A DNA stretch of 50,050 nucleotides from Lutibacter sp. GTDB lineage: Bacteria > Bacteroidota > Bacteroidia > Flavobacteriales > Flavobacteriaceae. The position numbers and the translations under genes are program-made. Location of the stretch: NCBI RefSeq assembly GCF_013139515.1, contig NZ_WTAR01000032.1:1-50050 (forward strand), written 5' to 3'. Positions within the stretch are counted from its first letter, which is position 1. Each line of letters starts with the position of its first letter. Under the pieces are notes generated by a model that worked only from the letters and a program-made list of their open reading frames with translations, was not told the DNA's origin and did no database searches. Of the stretch, positions 42,784-50,050 are shown in pieces.

Positions 42784-44007
42784 ATGAAAGAAGTTCGCTA
42801 TCTTATTTTAAATCTATTGTTAATTGTATCTTGTAATAATGCAACTGACACTACAATAACTGAAATTACTACAATTGATATTTTAACAACTGAAAGCAAC
42901 TATCCAATAGTTGATACAGGTGTTACCGATTTTTACAATAACACCGCAATTATTTCTTCACCAACTTTAGGAGAAGCTTTTTTTGGGCAAGACGCAACTT
43001 ACCAAAGCAATCAACATTCATATACAAATAATGGAGATGGAACTATTACAGATAATGTAACAGGCTTAATTTGGGAGCAAGATATGGGAACAAAAATTAC
43101 TTATGATGAAGCTTTTAACAAAGCATCATCTTCAACTTTAGGAAATTACTTAGATTGGAGAGTTCCTACAATTAAAGAATTGTATTCTTTAATTGTATTT
43201 ACAGGAAGTGTTCAAGGAGAATCAGCTATACTTCCATTTATTGATACCAATTATTTTAATCAACCGCTTGGTAATACTTCAATAGGTGAACGAGAAATTG
43301 ATGCGCAAACATGGTCTTCAACTCAATATGTTGGATATACAATGAATGGTGACGAAACTGTTTTTGGTGTAAATTTTGTTGATGGAAGAATTAAAGGCTA
43401 CCCAAAATACAATCCGGCAAACCAAAACGAAGCGAAAACAATGTATTTTAGAATGGTAAGAGGAAATACTAATTATGGAATAAATAATTTTACTGATAAT
43501 AGTAATGGTACTATTACAGATGAAGCAACCAGACTTATATGGCAAAAAGCTGATGATGGTGTAGCTAAAGATTGGGAAAACGCACTAGCATATGCTGAAA
43601 ATTTAGATTTAGGAGGTAAAAGTGATTGGAGATTACCAAACGCAAAAGAATTACAAAGTTTGGTTGATTATACTAGAAGTCCGCAAACAACAAATTCACC
43701 AGCAATTAACCCCATTTTTGATACCACTTTAATTAACGATCCAGATGGAAATTCAGGTCAATATCCTTATTTTTGGACTAGCACAACTCATTTAGATGGA
43801 ATAAACCCATATGCAGGTGCCGTTTATATTGCTTTTGGAGAAGGGCAAGGGAAAATGAATGGAACTTTAATGGATGTTCACGGAACTGGCTGCCAACGTA
43901 GCGACCCGAAAAGTGGAAACATAAATGATTATCCTCAGTTTTTTGGTCCGCAAGGTGATGTTCGGTATGTATACAACTATGTTAGATGTGTTAGATCAAT
44001 AGAATAA
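42784..44007 (+). CDS. lipoprotein with two Lcl/DUF1566 domains
   Basis: A 407-residue lipoprotein (lipobox IVSC, Cys17). After a Thr/Asp-rich linker it has two DUF1566 (Lcl C-terminal) domains: about 75-225 (NNGDGTITDNVTGLIWEQDM, YLDWRVPTIKELYSLI, QTWSSTQY) and about 235-405 (DNSNGTITDEATRLIWQKAD, KSDWRLPNAKELQSLVDY, YFWTSTTH, YNYVRCVRSI). The fold is related to C-type lectins and to formylglycine-generating enzymes. DUF1566 proteins bind ligands on the surface, for example collagen or sugars; enzymatic activity is not known. Five bases before a sulfatase lipoprotein gene, so likely one operon. Confidence 0.85.
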   Translation: MKEVRYLILNLLLIVSCNNATDTTITEITTIDILTTESNYPIVDTGVTDFYNNTAIISSPTLGEAFFGQDATYQSNQHSYTNNGDGTITDNVTGLIWEQDMGTKITYDEAFNKASSSTLGNYLDWRVPTIKELYSLIVFTGSVQGESAILPFIDTNYFNQPLGNTSIGEREIDAQTWSSTQYVGYTMNGDETVFGVNFVDGRIKGYPKYNPANQNEAKTMYFRMVRGNTNYGINNFTDNSNGTITDEATRLIWQKADDGVAKDWENALAYAENLDLGGKSDWRLPNAKELQSLVDYTRSPQTTNSPAINPIFDTTLINDPDGNSGQYPYFWTSTTHLDGINPYAGAVYIAFGEGQGKMNGTLMDVHGTGCQRSDPKSGNINDYPQFFGPQGDVRYVYNYVRCVRSIE

Positions 44008-44012
44008 ATATT

Positions 44013-45344
44013 ATGAAGATTTTTAAAATAAGTATGATATTACTATTTGTAATTATATTAGTTTCATGTAGTAAAGAAAATAATATTCAACTAGAAGATG
44101 ATATTATAATAGAAACCCCTGAAGCAAATAATAAGCCAAACATTCTACTAGTTATTGCTGATGATATGGGTTTAGACGCTTGTCCTGGTTATGATTTAGG
44201 AATTACAAAACCAACAATGCCAAATCTGGAAAGTATGATTAATAGTGGTGTTAGGTTTAATAATGTTTGGTCTAACCCTACTTGCTCTCCAACACGATCA
44301 AGTATTATTACTGGAAAATACGGATTTAGAACAGATGTTTTAAAGGTTGGTGATGAACTTTCAACTTCTGAAACTTCAATTCAACAATATTTAGATAATA
44401 ATTTAGGTGCAACATATAACCAAGCTGTAATTGGAAAATGGCATTTATCAGAAAATACAAATCATCCAACAAATATGGGCATAAATTATTATGCAGGTTT
44501 GTTAACCGGTGGAGTATCATCATATTGGGATTGGAATCTATCTGAAAATAACATAACAACTAATTCTACTGAATATTCAACAACAAAAATTACCGATTTA
44601 GCAATTAATTGGGTCGAAAATCAAACACAACCATGGTTTTTATGGTTGGCCTATAATGCTCCTCATACACCTTTTCATTTACCCCCAAATGAATTACATT
44701 CTCAAGGCGCACTTCCAACTAATGATGCAAGTATTGAAGCCAATCCATTACCTTATTATATGGCGATGTTAGAAGCAATGGATTCAGAAATGGGAAGACT
44801 TATAAGTTCTCTCAGCGAAGAAGAAAAAGAGAATACTATTATTATTTTTATTGGTGATAATGGAACACCTCAGCAAGTAGCTCAAGAATACAATTCGTTA
44901 AGAACAAAAGGGTCCTTATATCAAGGAGGAATTAACGTGCCAATGATAATTTCTGGAAAAGGTGTAAACCGATTTAATATAACTGAAGATGCACTTATTA
45001 ACACAACCGATTTATTTGCTACAATTGCAAATATTGCAGGTGTTAATGTTGATAAAATAAATGACAGTCAAAACTTTAAAGAATTACTTTCTAATCATAA
45101 TGAAACCTTTAGAGATTATGTATATGCTGAAACAGGAAGTGGAGTAGGAAATTCTGATTATACCATTAGAAACAAAACACATAAATACCTTCTTTTTGAA
45201 GATGGAACGGAGAAATTATATAATTTAAGTACTGATCCTTTAGAGTCTATAAATTTAATGCACGCTCACCTGTTACCATTAAATAGTACTGATGAATTGA
45301 TAAAAGGTGAATTAGTTTTAAAGTTAAATGAAATTAGACAATAA
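44013..45344 (+). CDS. sulfatase-family lipoprotein (Cys-type)
   Basis: A 443-residue sulfatase anchored as a lipoprotein (lipobox LVSC, Cys19). Metal and substrate ligands: NILLVIADDMGLD (about 43-55), the maturation site CSPTR (Cys91, to be made into formylglycine), GKWHLSE, NAPHTPFH and IFIGDNGTPQQ. All catalytic blocks are intact. It presumably removes sulfate esters from an algal or host glycan, or acts on a related ester, outside the cytoplasm. Follows the DUF1566 gene by five bases. No further sulfatase or polysaccharide-degrading genes are in the window, so the substrate is open. Confidence 0.88.
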   Translation: MKIFKISMILLFVIILVSCSKENNIQLEDDIIIETPEANNKPNILLVIADDMGLDACPGYDLGITKPTMPNLESMINSGVRFNNVWSNPTCSPTRSSIITGKYGFRTDVLKVGDELSTSETSIQQYLDNNLGATYNQAVIGKWHLSENTNHPTNMGINYYAGLLTGGVSSYWDWNLSENNITTNSTEYSTTKITDLAINWVENQTQPWFLWLAYNAPHTPFHLPPNELHSQGALPTNDASIEANPLPYYMAMLEAMDSEMGRLISSLSEEEKENTIIIFIGDNGTPQQVAQEYNSLRTKGSLYQGGINVPMIISGKGVNRFNITEDALINTTDLFATIANIAGVNVDKINDSQNFKELLSNHNETFRDYVYAETGSGVGNSDYTIRNKTHKYLLFEDGTEKLYNLSTDPLESINLMHAHLLPLNSTDELIKGELVLKLNEIRQ

Positions 45345-45351
45345 GTTCTCT

Positions 45352-45951
45352 TTACTCTTCAACTTTTGGAAATGCTTTTTTATTAAAAAATATTAAGATT
45401 CCAACACCTGTAGAAATTGCAGTATCAGCAACATTAAAAATAGCATTAAAAAAAGTAAAAGATTTTCCACCAAAATAAGGAATCCAACTTGGTAAATCGC
45501 CACTCCAAATAGGGAAATAAAGCATGTCTACAACTTTTCCAAAAAATAATGTTCCTTTTGCTTGTTCAGAAAATAATGCTGCAATTTCATGACCTCCAGG
45601 TGTATTAAAAACCACTCCATAAAAAACAGAATCAATAATATTTCCCATTGCACCAGCAAAAATTAAGGAAACAGCAACTATTAATACGTTATGTGCATTC
45701 TTTTTAATTGAAGTAAATAACCAATATCCAATCCCTGTAATTGCAAATAATCTAAAAATTGTTAAAAATAATTTACCTGATTTTCCACCAAATTCAGCAC
45801 CCCAAGCCATTCCGTTATTTTCAATAAAATGGATACGAAACCAATCAAAAACAACCACTTCTTCTCCATAGAAAAAATTAGTTTTAATGTAAACTTTACT
45901 AATTTGATCAATTAATAATACTATAAATATAATAAATATGGCTTTTTTCAA
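45352..45951 (-). CDS. lspA: lipoprotein signal peptidase (signal peptidase II)
   Basis: Cuts lipoprotein signal peptides at the lipobox; needed for the many lipoproteins in this window. A 199-residue protein with four spans: start MKKAIFIIFIVLLIDQISK, catalytic Asp in GAMGNIIDSVFYG and in FNVADTAISTGV. The loop between spans (residues about 115-150) is longer than in E. coli (164 residues), as is usual in Bacteroidota. Convergent with the sulfatase gene, 7 bases apart; a terminator separates it from the DksA-like gene. Confidence 0.95.
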   Translation of the reverse strand: MKKAIFIIFIVLLIDQISKVYIKTNFFYGEEVVVFDWFRIHFIENNGMAWGAEFGGKSGKLFLTIFRLFAITGIGYWLFTSIKKNAHNVLIVAVSLIFAGAMGNIIDSVFYGVVFNTPGGHEIAALFSEQAKGTLFFGKVVDMLYFPIWSGDLPSWIPYFGGKSFTFFNAIFNVADTAISTGVGILIFFNKKAFPKVEE

Positions 45952-45982
45952 TTGAGAAGATTTTGGGAATGATATAAAAAAT

Positions 45983-46018
45983 AAAAATATCTTAAAACCT
46001 TAATTTTAAGATATTTTT
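45983..46018 (-). terminator. intrinsic terminator after the ileS/DksA-like transcript
   Basis: A perfect 15-pair, AT-rich stem (45983-45997 with 46004-46018, loop of six), with TTTTT on the minus strand's right arm. It lies between the DksA-like gene and lspA. Confidence 0.75.
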
Positions 46019-46037
46019 ATTAATAAATTTAAAATTA

Positions 46038-46412
46038 TTACTGCATATTTTTTGCTTCAATACTTAATGTTGCGTGTGGAACCAACTTTAATCGTTCTTT
46101 CATAATTAATTTTCCTGTAACACGACAAATACCGTATGTTTTATTTTCAATACGAACTAAAGCATTTTTTAAATCTCTAATAAATTTTTCTTGACGAATT
46201 GCTAAAGCAACATTTGCTTCTTTAGACATGGTTTCAGAGCCTTCCTCAAAAGCTTTAAATGTAGGTGAAGTATCATCTGTACCGTTATTACTATCGTTTT
46301 TAAAAGCACTTTTAATCAATGCTAAATCTTCTTCAGCATAATTAATTTTATTTAAAATTAGCTCTTTAAATTCAGCTAAATCTATGTCTGAATATCTATT
46401 ATTTTCGTTCAT
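46038..46412 (-). CDS. TraR/DksA-family protein without zinc finger
   Basis: A 124-residue protein of the DksA family, which bind RNA polymerase and adjust transcription with ppGpp. Two N-terminal helices form a coiled coil (about 10-90), ending in a globular part IENKTYGICRVTGKLIMKER. Only the first of the four zinc Cys is left (GICRVTGK); the others are replaced, as I recall for Bacteroidota generally. The stop of ileS is four bases upstream, suggesting an operon ileS-dksA-like. Confidence 0.88.
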   Translation of the reverse strand: MNENNRYSDIDLAEFKELILNKINYAEEDLALIKSAFKNDSNNGTDDTSPTFKAFEEGSETMSKEANVALAIRQEKFIRDLKNALVRIENKTYGICRVTGKLIMKERLKLVPHATLSIEAKNMQ

Positions 46413-46416
46413 AAGC

Positions 46417-49400
46417 TCACATTTTTTGTATTAATATTTTAGTGTTTACATCGTCAAAAGCAATTTCTGTGCCTTTTTCTACTATTTCTTCAAACACTAG
46501 TTCTTTTGTTAACGTTTCAGATTTTATATATTGTTCATTTGCAAAAATTGACTGCTCTAATATATCATTTTTTTGAATAATCAATTTTATTTTATCTGTT
46601 ACATCTAAACCAGATTCTTTACGAAGGTTCTGTACTCTGTTTACCAACTCTCTTGCATTTCCTTCTTTACGTAATTCATCAGTAATTGTTACATCTAAAG
46701 CTACTGTTAAATTTCCTTGATTAGCAACTAACCAACCTTCAATATCTTGTGATGAAATTTCTACTTCATTAAGTTCTAAAAATACAACATTTTCATTTAC
46801 TTTTAATGAAATTTCACCTTGTTTTTCAACAGTTGAAATGTCGTCTTGTGTTAAATTTTGAATTGCCTGTGCCACAAACCTCATATCTTTTCCAAACCTA
46901 GGCCCAAGCACTTTAAAATTAGGCTTTATTGTTTTTACCAAAATACCTGAAGCATCGTCAATCAACTCAATTTCCTTCACATTCACTTCCGATTTTATTA
47001 AGTTTTCAACAGCTAAAATCTCCTCTCTATCATTTTCATCTAAAATAGGAATCATAATTCGCTGTAATGGCTGACGAACTTTTATCATTTCTTTTTTACG
47101 TAATGATAGTACCATTGATGAAATTTTTTGAGCTTGTTGCATTTTATGCTCTAACTTACTATCAATCAAACTTTCATCACAAGTTGGAAATGTTCCCAAA
47201 TGTATAGATTCAAAATTTTCTTTTCCTGAAATAGTTGTTAAATCTTTATACAAATTATCCATAAAAAATGGTGCAATTGGCGAAGCTAATTTTGCAACCG
47301 TAACCATACAAGTATATAATGTTTGATACGCTGAAATTTTATCTTGTCCATATTCTCCTTTCCAAAAACGTCTTCTACTTAAACGAACAAACCAGTTACT
47401 AACATATTCTGAAACAAAATCTTGAATTGCTCTAGCTGCTTTGGTTGGTTCATATTCTTCATAAAATTTCTCTACATTTTTAACCAATGTATTTAATTCT
47501 GATAAAACCCAACGGTCAATTTCCGGTCTTTCTTCAATTGCAATTTCATCTTCAGCATAGGTAAAACCATCTAAATTGGCATATAATGAAAAGAATGAAT
47601 AGGTATTGTATAATGTTCCGAAAAATTTTCTACGAACCTCATCAATCCCTTCAATATCAAATTTTAAATTATCCCACGGATTTGCATTTGAAATCATATA
47701 CCAACGTGTAGCATCTGCGCCATACTTTTCCATTGTTTTAAACGGATCAACAGCGTTTCCTAAACGTTTCGACATTTTTTTACCTTCTTTGTCTAACACC
47801 AAACCGTTAGACACTACATTTTTATAAGCAACCGAATCAAAAACCATGGTTCCAATTGCGTGTAATGTATAAAACCAACCACGAGTTTGGTCAACTCCTT
47901 CAGCAATAAAATCAGCTGGATAGAATTTTTTCTCGTCAATTAATTCTTTATTCTCAAACGGATAATGCCATTGTGCATACGGCATTGAACCTGAATCAAA
48001 CCAAACATCAATTAAATCTGATTCTCGTTTCATTTGTTGTCCTTTTGGAGAAACTAATGTAACTACATCAACTATATTTTTATGTAAATCAATTTTATCA
48101 TAATTCTCATCACTCATATTACCAACTTCAAAATCGGTAAAAATATCAGCTTCTAAAAAACCTGCTTCAACAGATTTTTTCATTTCATCTTTTAACTCTT
48201 CAACAGAGCCAATCATAATTTCCTCTGTACCATCTTCTGTTCTCCAAATTGGCAATGGAATTCCCCAATAACGTGAACGCGATAAATTCCAATCATTGGC
48301 ATTTTTTAACCAGTTTCCAAATCTACCTTCTCCGGTTGATTTTGGTTTCCAGTTAATAGTATCGTTTAAATCAAACATTCTATCACGTTTGTCTGTAACT
48401 TTTACAAACCAAGAATCTAATGGATAATATAAAATTGGTTTATCTGTTCTCCAACAATGCGGATAACTATGGCGATACTTTTCTACGTGAAAAGCTTTAT
48501 TTTCTTCTTTTAATTGAATAGAAATTTCAACATCAAGTGAACGCTGTGGAGCTTCACCTTCAGCATAATATTCGTTCTTAACATATTTCCCTGCATATTC
48601 ACCCATATGTTTGGTGAACTTTCCTTGTAAATCTACCAACGGAACCGGATTACCATTATCATCCAAAACTAACATTGGTGGAACTTCAGGTGTTGCTTGT
48701 TTCGCAACCATCGCATCATCTGCACCAAAAGTTGGAGCAGTGTGTACAATTCCTGTACCATCTTCAGTAGTTACAAAATCACCTGCAATAACTCTAAAAG
48801 CATTTTCAGGATTTTGATATGGAAGTACAAACGGTAATAATTGCTCGTATTTAGCTTCTAAAATATCAACCCCTTTGAATTCTTTAACAACTATAAATGG
48901 AATTTTTTTATCGTTCTCTTTGTATTCAGAAAGTTGCGCTTCATTTTCAACTGCGAAGAATTTTTTTGAAAATTGTTTTCCTACTAAATTCTTAGCTAAA
49001 ATTACTTGAATAGGTTCAAACGTATATTGATTAAAAGATTTTACAACAACATATTCAATTTTCTTTCCAACAGTAAGTGCTGTATTTGAAGGCAATGTCC
49101 AAGGTGTTGTTGTCCAAGCTAAAAAGTGAATGTCGCCGTCTATTTCTTGAAGGAAATCTGGCAACGTACTTTTAACCGCTTTAAACTGTGCAACGGCAGT
49201 AGTGTCAGTAACATCTTGATAAGTTCCTGGCTGATTTAATTCGTGAGAACTTAATCCTGTACCAGCTTTTGGTGAATATGGTTGAATTGTATATCCTTTA
49301 TAAATCAAATCTTTTTTATACAATTGAGACAATAACCACCAAACAGTTTCCATGTATTTTGGCTTGTAAGTTACATACGGATCTTCCATATCAACCCAAT

Positions 49401-49824
49401 GTCCCATTTTAAGTGTTAAGTCTTCCCAAATATCTGTATAACGCATTACTGCTGTTCTACAAGCATCATTATATTCTTCAACGGTAATTTTTTTACCTAT
49501 ATCTTCTTTGGTAATTCCTAATTCTTTTTCAACACCTAATTCAATTGGCAAACCGTGTGTATCCCACCCTGCTTTACGTTTAACTTGAAAACCTTGTAAG
49601 GTTTTATAACGGCAAAAAATATCTTTTATAGCACGTGCCATTACGTGATGAATTCCTGGTAAACCATTTGCTGAAGGAGGTCCTTCAAAAAATACGAATG
49701 GTTTATTTTCATCTCTCGTAGCTATACTTTTTTCGAAAATATTCTCTGCTTCCCATATCGCTAAAGTTTCTTCTGCTACTTTAGTGAGGTTCAATCCTTT
49801 ATATTCTCTAAACTTTTTACTCAT
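46417..49824 (-). CDS. ileS: isoleucyl-tRNA synthetase (type 2, GxHH motif)
   Basis: Charges tRNA-Ile. A 1135-residue class I synthetase with N-terminal Rossmann fold, editing domain (about 190-420; LAWTTTPWTLPSNTAL), catalytic loop KKMSKRLGNAVDPF (about 685-698), anticodon-binding helix bundle and a long C-terminal part typical of the eukaryote-like type 2. The HIGH signature is swapped: GPPSANGLPGIHHVMAR gives Gly57-Ile-His-His60 (GxHH) where most class I enzymes have HxGH. Type 2 IleRS is known to be poorly sensitive to mupirocin; GxHH forms have been linked to very strong resistance. Divergent from the gene at 49947. Confidence 0.95.
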   Translation of the reverse strand: MSKKFREYKGLNLTKVAEETLAIWEAENIFEKSIATRDENKPFVFFEGPPSANGLPGIHHVMARAIKDIFCRYKTLQGFQVKRKAGWDTHGLPIELGVEKELGITKEDIGKKITVEEYNDACRTAVMRYTDIWEDLTLKMGHWVDMEDPYVTYKPKYMETVWWLLSQLYKKDLIYKGYTIQPYSPKAGTGLSSHELNQPGTYQDVTDTTAVAQFKAVKSTLPDFLQEIDGDIHFLAWTTTPWTLPSNTALTVGKKIEYVVVKSFNQYTFEPIQVILAKNLVGKQFSKKFFAVENEAQLSEYKENDKKIPFIVVKEFKGVDILEAKYEQLLPFVLPYQNPENAFRVIAGDFVTTEDGTGIVHTAPTFGADDAMVAKQATPEVPPMLVLDDNGNPVPLVDLQGKFTKHMGEYAGKYVKNEYYAEGEAPQRSLDVEISIQLKEENKAFHVEKYRHSYPHCWRTDKPILYYPLDSWFVKVTDKRDRMFDLNDTINWKPKSTGEGRFGNWLKNANDWNLSRSRYWGIPLPIWRTEDGTEEIMIGSVEELKDEMKKSVEAGFLEADIFTDFEVGNMSDENYDKIDLHKNIVDVVTLVSPKGQQMKRESDLIDVWFDSGSMPYAQWHYPFENKELIDEKKFYPADFIAEGVDQTRGWFYTLHAIGTMVFDSVAYKNVVSNGLVLDKEGKKMSKRLGNAVDPFKTMEKYGADATRWYMISNANPWDNLKFDIEGIDEVRRKFFGTLYNTYSFFSLYANLDGFTYAEDEIAIEERPEIDRWVLSELNTLVKNVEKFYEEYEPTKAARAIQDFVSEYVSNWFVRLSRRRFWKGEYGQDKISAYQTLYTCMVTVAKLASPIAPFFMDNLYKDLTTISGKENFESIHLGTFPTCDESLIDSKLEHKMQQAQKISSMVLSLRKKEMIKVRQPLQRIMIPILDENDREEILAVENLIKSEVNVKEIELIDDASGILVKTIKPNFKVLGPRFGKDMRFVAQAIQNLTQDDISTVEKQGEISLKVNENVVFLELNEVEISSQDIEGWLVANQGNLTVALDVTITDELRKEGNARELVNRVQNLRKESGLDVTDKIKLIIQKNDILEQSIFANEQYIKSETLTKELVFEEIVEKGTEIAFDDVNTKILIQKM

Positions 49825-49946
49825 TTTATGCCTTTAAATCAATTAGTTTGCGAAATTACGTATTTTCTTCAAAATATCATTTCATAAATTGCAAAATATT
49901 TACACCTTAAAACCTTGTAATAAGTAGTTTTAATTTAAGTTTACAT

Positions 49947-50050
49947 ATGATTCAACAAATTATCTCAAATTCTTATAAAAACGCTAAAAGAATTCAGTTA
50001 AATTCTAATTCAAAATTTATACTTTTTAGTGACGTTCACAGAGGTGATAA
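49947..50050 (+). CDS. metallophosphoesterase (5' end only)
   Basis: ATG at 49947 and open to the window end (34 codons). The visible part ends with KFILFSDVHRGDN, the first metal-binding motif (DxH, then GDN) of calcineurin-like metallophosphoesterases. No signal peptide. Divergent from ileS across 122 bases. Substrate unknown; the protein is cut by the window edge. Confidence 0.8.
   Translation, partial: MIQQIISNSYKNAKRIQLNSNSKFILFSDVHRGD

Noticed and set aside
46038-46412. DksA-like protein with lost zinc Cys considered as degenerate
   Set aside because: The gene is full length and the Cys loss is, as I recall, the normal state in Bacteroidota, so not a sign of decay.
1-50050. CRISPR arrays, insertion sequences, prophage or integrative-element ends
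   Set aside because: I saw no spaced direct repeats, transposase-like genes, integrases or attachment-site duplications on either strand.

Overview
The window is a typical low-GC chromosomal segment of a member of the Bacteroidota, almost certainly Flavobacteriaceae. This rests on gliding genes gldD and gldE, a TonB receptor with a carboxypeptidase-regulatory N-terminal domain, absence of clear Shine-Dalgarno sequences, and promoters of the Bacteroidota type (TTG, about 19 nt, TAnnTTTG). I cannot place the genus. I see no tRNA, rRNA, CRISPR array, insertion sequence or prophage, and no gene-free stretch above 300 bases.

Layout. 1-2380 (minus): a conserved acidic protein, a candidate PD-(D/E)XK nuclease, a D12-class adenine methylase and the first codons of a further gene, together a probable restriction-modification island. 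2516-4701 (plus): tdk-alr-mscL. 4759-9773 (minus): MOSC protein, GH3-like enzyme, M23 peptidase, then yicC-gmk-nadD. 9917-14338 (minus): a TonB receptor and partner lipoprotein. 14551-18244 (minus): pgi, a second M23 peptidase, a DUF3108 protein. 18362-21128 (minus): tyrosine/homogentisate catabolism (hppD, hmgA) with a four-helix-bundle gene broken by one stop codon between them. 21426-25799: nfu, mrp, an alkyltransferase-like protein, trmB, the divergent DUF6341/DUF6427 membrane pair and upp. 25898-30369 (minus): mutY-ssb-gldE-gldD-ctaA. 30501-32620 (plus): HU, a 30-residue basic protein and rng. 32667-36669 (minus): uvrC and a patatin/beta-barrel protein. 36842-38071 (plus): a PLP decarboxylase.

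38147-42684 (minus) is the most interesting part: an arsenic operon reading arsR, a glutaredoxin-like protein with a four-fold Cys-Cys tail, acr3, a rhodanese, an ArsP-type permease, an ArsF-like CxxC lipoprotein, a CcdA/ArsG-like membrane protein that keeps both CcdA-type membrane cysteines, and an unannotated 33-residue single-span peptide. The two redox proteins and the membrane protein could form a thiol relay from cytoplasm to periplasm next to three efflux routes. Two near-identical ArsR operators (ATCG-N8-CGAT) control it, the first lying on the -7 box.

42784-45344 (plus) carries a double Lcl/DUF1566 lipoprotein and a Cys-type sulfatase lipoprotein. 45352-49824 (minus) is ileS, a DksA-like gene and lspA; IleS has a swapped signature motif (GIHH). 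The window ends in the first codons of a metallophosphoesterase.
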